From Krumholzibacterium sp965370495 (lineage in GTDB: Bacteria; Krumholzibacteriota; Krumholzibacteriia; Krumholzibacteriales; Krumholzibacteriaceae), in contig CBDUUV010000108.1 of NCBI GenBank assembly GCA_965370495.1, positions 1 through 7,961 on the forward strand: a stretch of DNA of 7,961 nucleotides, given 5' to 3'. Position 1 is the first letter of the stretch; each line of letters begins with the position of its first letter. The position numbers and the translations under genes were made by a program. Below the pieces are notes generated by a model that searched no databases, was not told where the DNA came from, and saw only the letters and a program-made list of their open reading frames with translations. Below, in pieces: positions 6,868 through 7,961 of this stretch.

Positions 6868-7961
6868 ATGGGTAAATACACAAAGGAAGCTCTGGAAAAT
6901 ATTGTTGGTGTATTCGAGTATGCCCCGGATGCCATTGCCATATATACGAGAAACAAGGAATATGTTTTTTGCAACAGGGCCTGGAAGGTTTTTCACGGGC
7001 AGGACCCCGACAAAGACGTAAAACCGTTAAGCGGCCTGGTAAAAGACAATGAACAGTTAAAGGCGATTTTCAAAGAAGGAAAACAGGCGCTTGACGAGAA
7101 GAAAGAATTCAGGACTGAATTCTTTATGGAGGAGCGAAAAAGATGGGTCGAGGTAATCGTGCGGGTTGTGGAGGATGTTGACCCTCCCTGCGTAGTCGCG
7201 GTGATAAGGGATATGACCGACAGTGTCGAGGCCAGGGAAGAAATTGTCCAGCGCAAGAATAGCCTGGAAGAACTGGTCAGAGAACGGACAAAAGAACTGG
7301 AATCCATCGACAGAAAACTGATGGTTGAAATAGAAGGGAAGTTTCTGGTCGAGGATGGCCTCAAAGCCAGTGGAAAGAGAGCGCTGGCTCAATTCATGAA
7401 TGTGCCGGTTCCGATCTATATATGGAAAAATGATGGTGATGATTTTGTCCTGGCAGGTTTCAATAAGGAGGGGTTGAAATTCACCGAGGGAACGATTGCC
7501 CGGTATATGGGTATTAAGGCCAGCAACTTTCATAAAGACGAACCGGACATTATCAATGATCTGCATCGTTGCTTAAACGAGAAGATTACAATCGAAAAGA
7601 AAATCAGGCTTCAGAGATATCTTCTGGATAAGGTCTGGGATCTTGCCGTTACGTATGTTTTCATCCCTCCCGATCTTGTGCTTGTCCATACGGTAGACAT
7701 TACGGAACGCCTGGAGACAGAGAGGAAACTTGCCAGATACCGCGATCAACTCGAAGACCAGGTGAATGAGCGGACTCTTCAGCTGGAAATGACGAACATG
7801 GAGCTGAAAAACGAGATTTCCGTACGCAAGAACGTGGAAACCGCTCTCAGAGAATCCGAGGAGAAATACCGGTTCGTCGCCGAACTTGTGTCCGATTATT
7901 CTTTCGGGGGGATCCGTCATCCGGACTTTTCTACAACGATAGAATGGAGTGGAGGGGAGTG
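6868..7961 (+). CDS. Multi-PAS sensor protein, probable histidine kinase or related signalling protein (partial, 3' end outside window)
   Basis: The frame stays open from ATG 6868 to the right edge, giving 364 residues with no stop. PAS domain 1 covers about residues 8-118 (APDAIAIYTRNKEYVFCNRA) and ends with the usual DxT motif (D115-M-T117). PAS domain 2 covers about 170-280 (VPIYIWKNDGDDFVLAGFN) and ends with D277-I-T279. A third PAS begins near 331 (ESEEKYRFVAELVSDY). A charged coiled-coil linker containing ERT and LE follows each finished PAS. There is no signal peptide or transmembrane helix, so the visible part is cytoplasmic. Proteins of this layout usually end in a histidine kinase, less often in a GGDEF or PP2C-type output domain, but the output domain here lies beyond the window. 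The ligand is unknown. It begins 77 bases after addA and has its own ribosome binding site, so it may be independently transcribed. Confidence 0.9.
   Translation, partial: MGKYTKEALENIVGVFEYAPDAIAIYTRNKEYVFCNRAWKVFHGQDPDKDVKPLSGLVKDNEQLKAIFKEGKQALDEKKEFRTEFFMEERKRWVEVIVRVVEDVDPPCVVAVIRDMTDSVEAREEIVQRKNSLEELVRERTKELESIDRKLMVEIEGKFLVEDGLKASGKRALAQFMNVPVPIYIWKNDGDDFVLAGFNKEGLKFTEGTIARYMGIKASNFHKDEPDIINDLHRCLNEKITIEKKIRLQRYLLDKVWDLAVTYVFIPPDLVLVHTVDITERLETERKLARYRDQLEDQVNERTLQLEMTNMELKNEISVRKNVETALRESEEKYRFVAELVSDYSFGGIRHPDFSTTIEWSGGE
7264..7371 (+). repeat. First copy of the 36-residue coiled-coil linker in the PAS protein
   Basis: Residues L133-S168 align without gaps to L295-S330 of the same protein, with 15 of 36 identical, including V-x-ERT, LE, EI, VE and the closing L..S. 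The charged, leucine-spaced sequence is expected to form the helical signal linker between PAS 1 and PAS 2. Confidence 0.75.
7750..7857 (+). repeat. Second copy of the 36-residue coiled-coil linker in the PAS protein
   Basis: Residues L295-S330 match the first linker in length and spacing. Like the first copy, it starts 18 residues after the DxT motif of the preceding PAS domain. It leads straight into the third PAS. Confidence 0.75.

Noticed and set aside
6176..6883. 235-codon open frame on the minus strand over the end of addA
   Set aside because: It overlaps the AddA nuclease domain with its catalytic residues, has no domain signature, and is best explained as a shadow.

Overview
The window looks like bacterial chromosome with moderate GC. 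It has clear Shine-Dalgarno sites, frequent AGG arginine codons and three genes, all on the + strand. Nothing in it fixes the taxon. A hydrophobic tail with an arginine-rich end on the first protein, and a sensor with several PAS domains, would suit an environmental Gram-negative bacterium from a poorly cultured group, but that is a guess.

Layout: (1) Positions 3-143 hold the last 46 codons of a gene that enters from the left. They encode a Pro/Val-rich stretch, one transmembrane helix and a short basic end, like a C-terminal surface anchor. (2) A strong GC-rich terminator at 188-221 closes that gene, and a candidate promoter overlaps its T-rich tail. (3) Positions 259-3330 encode an AddB-type subunit, and 3323-6790 encode AddA. 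The two overlap by 8 bases and must form one transcription and translation unit. (4) A 77-base gap with two small inverted repeats leads to (5) a sensor protein starting at 6868. It has two full PAS domains, each followed by a matched coiled-coil linker, and the start of a third. It runs off the right edge.

How the genes work together: AddA and AddB form the AddAB (RexAB-like) helicase-nuclease, the functional counterpart of RecBCD. It resects double-strand DNA ends to make 3' single strands for RecA, and it also degrades foreign linear DNA. AddA here has all the superfamily 1 helicase motifs plus a RecB-type nuclease domain. AddB has lost its Walker A motif but keeps a complete nuclease active site and the four cysteines of the AddB iron-sulfur cluster. 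The complex is therefore predicted to have one motor and two nucleases. The PAS protein is probably a separate unit with no evident functional link.

I found no undescribed defence or mobile system. The points most worth a second look are a G9 run and an A9 run inside addA that could switch the gene by slippage, a terminator overlapping a promoter ahead of addB, and an exact 162-residue repeat in the PAS protein.
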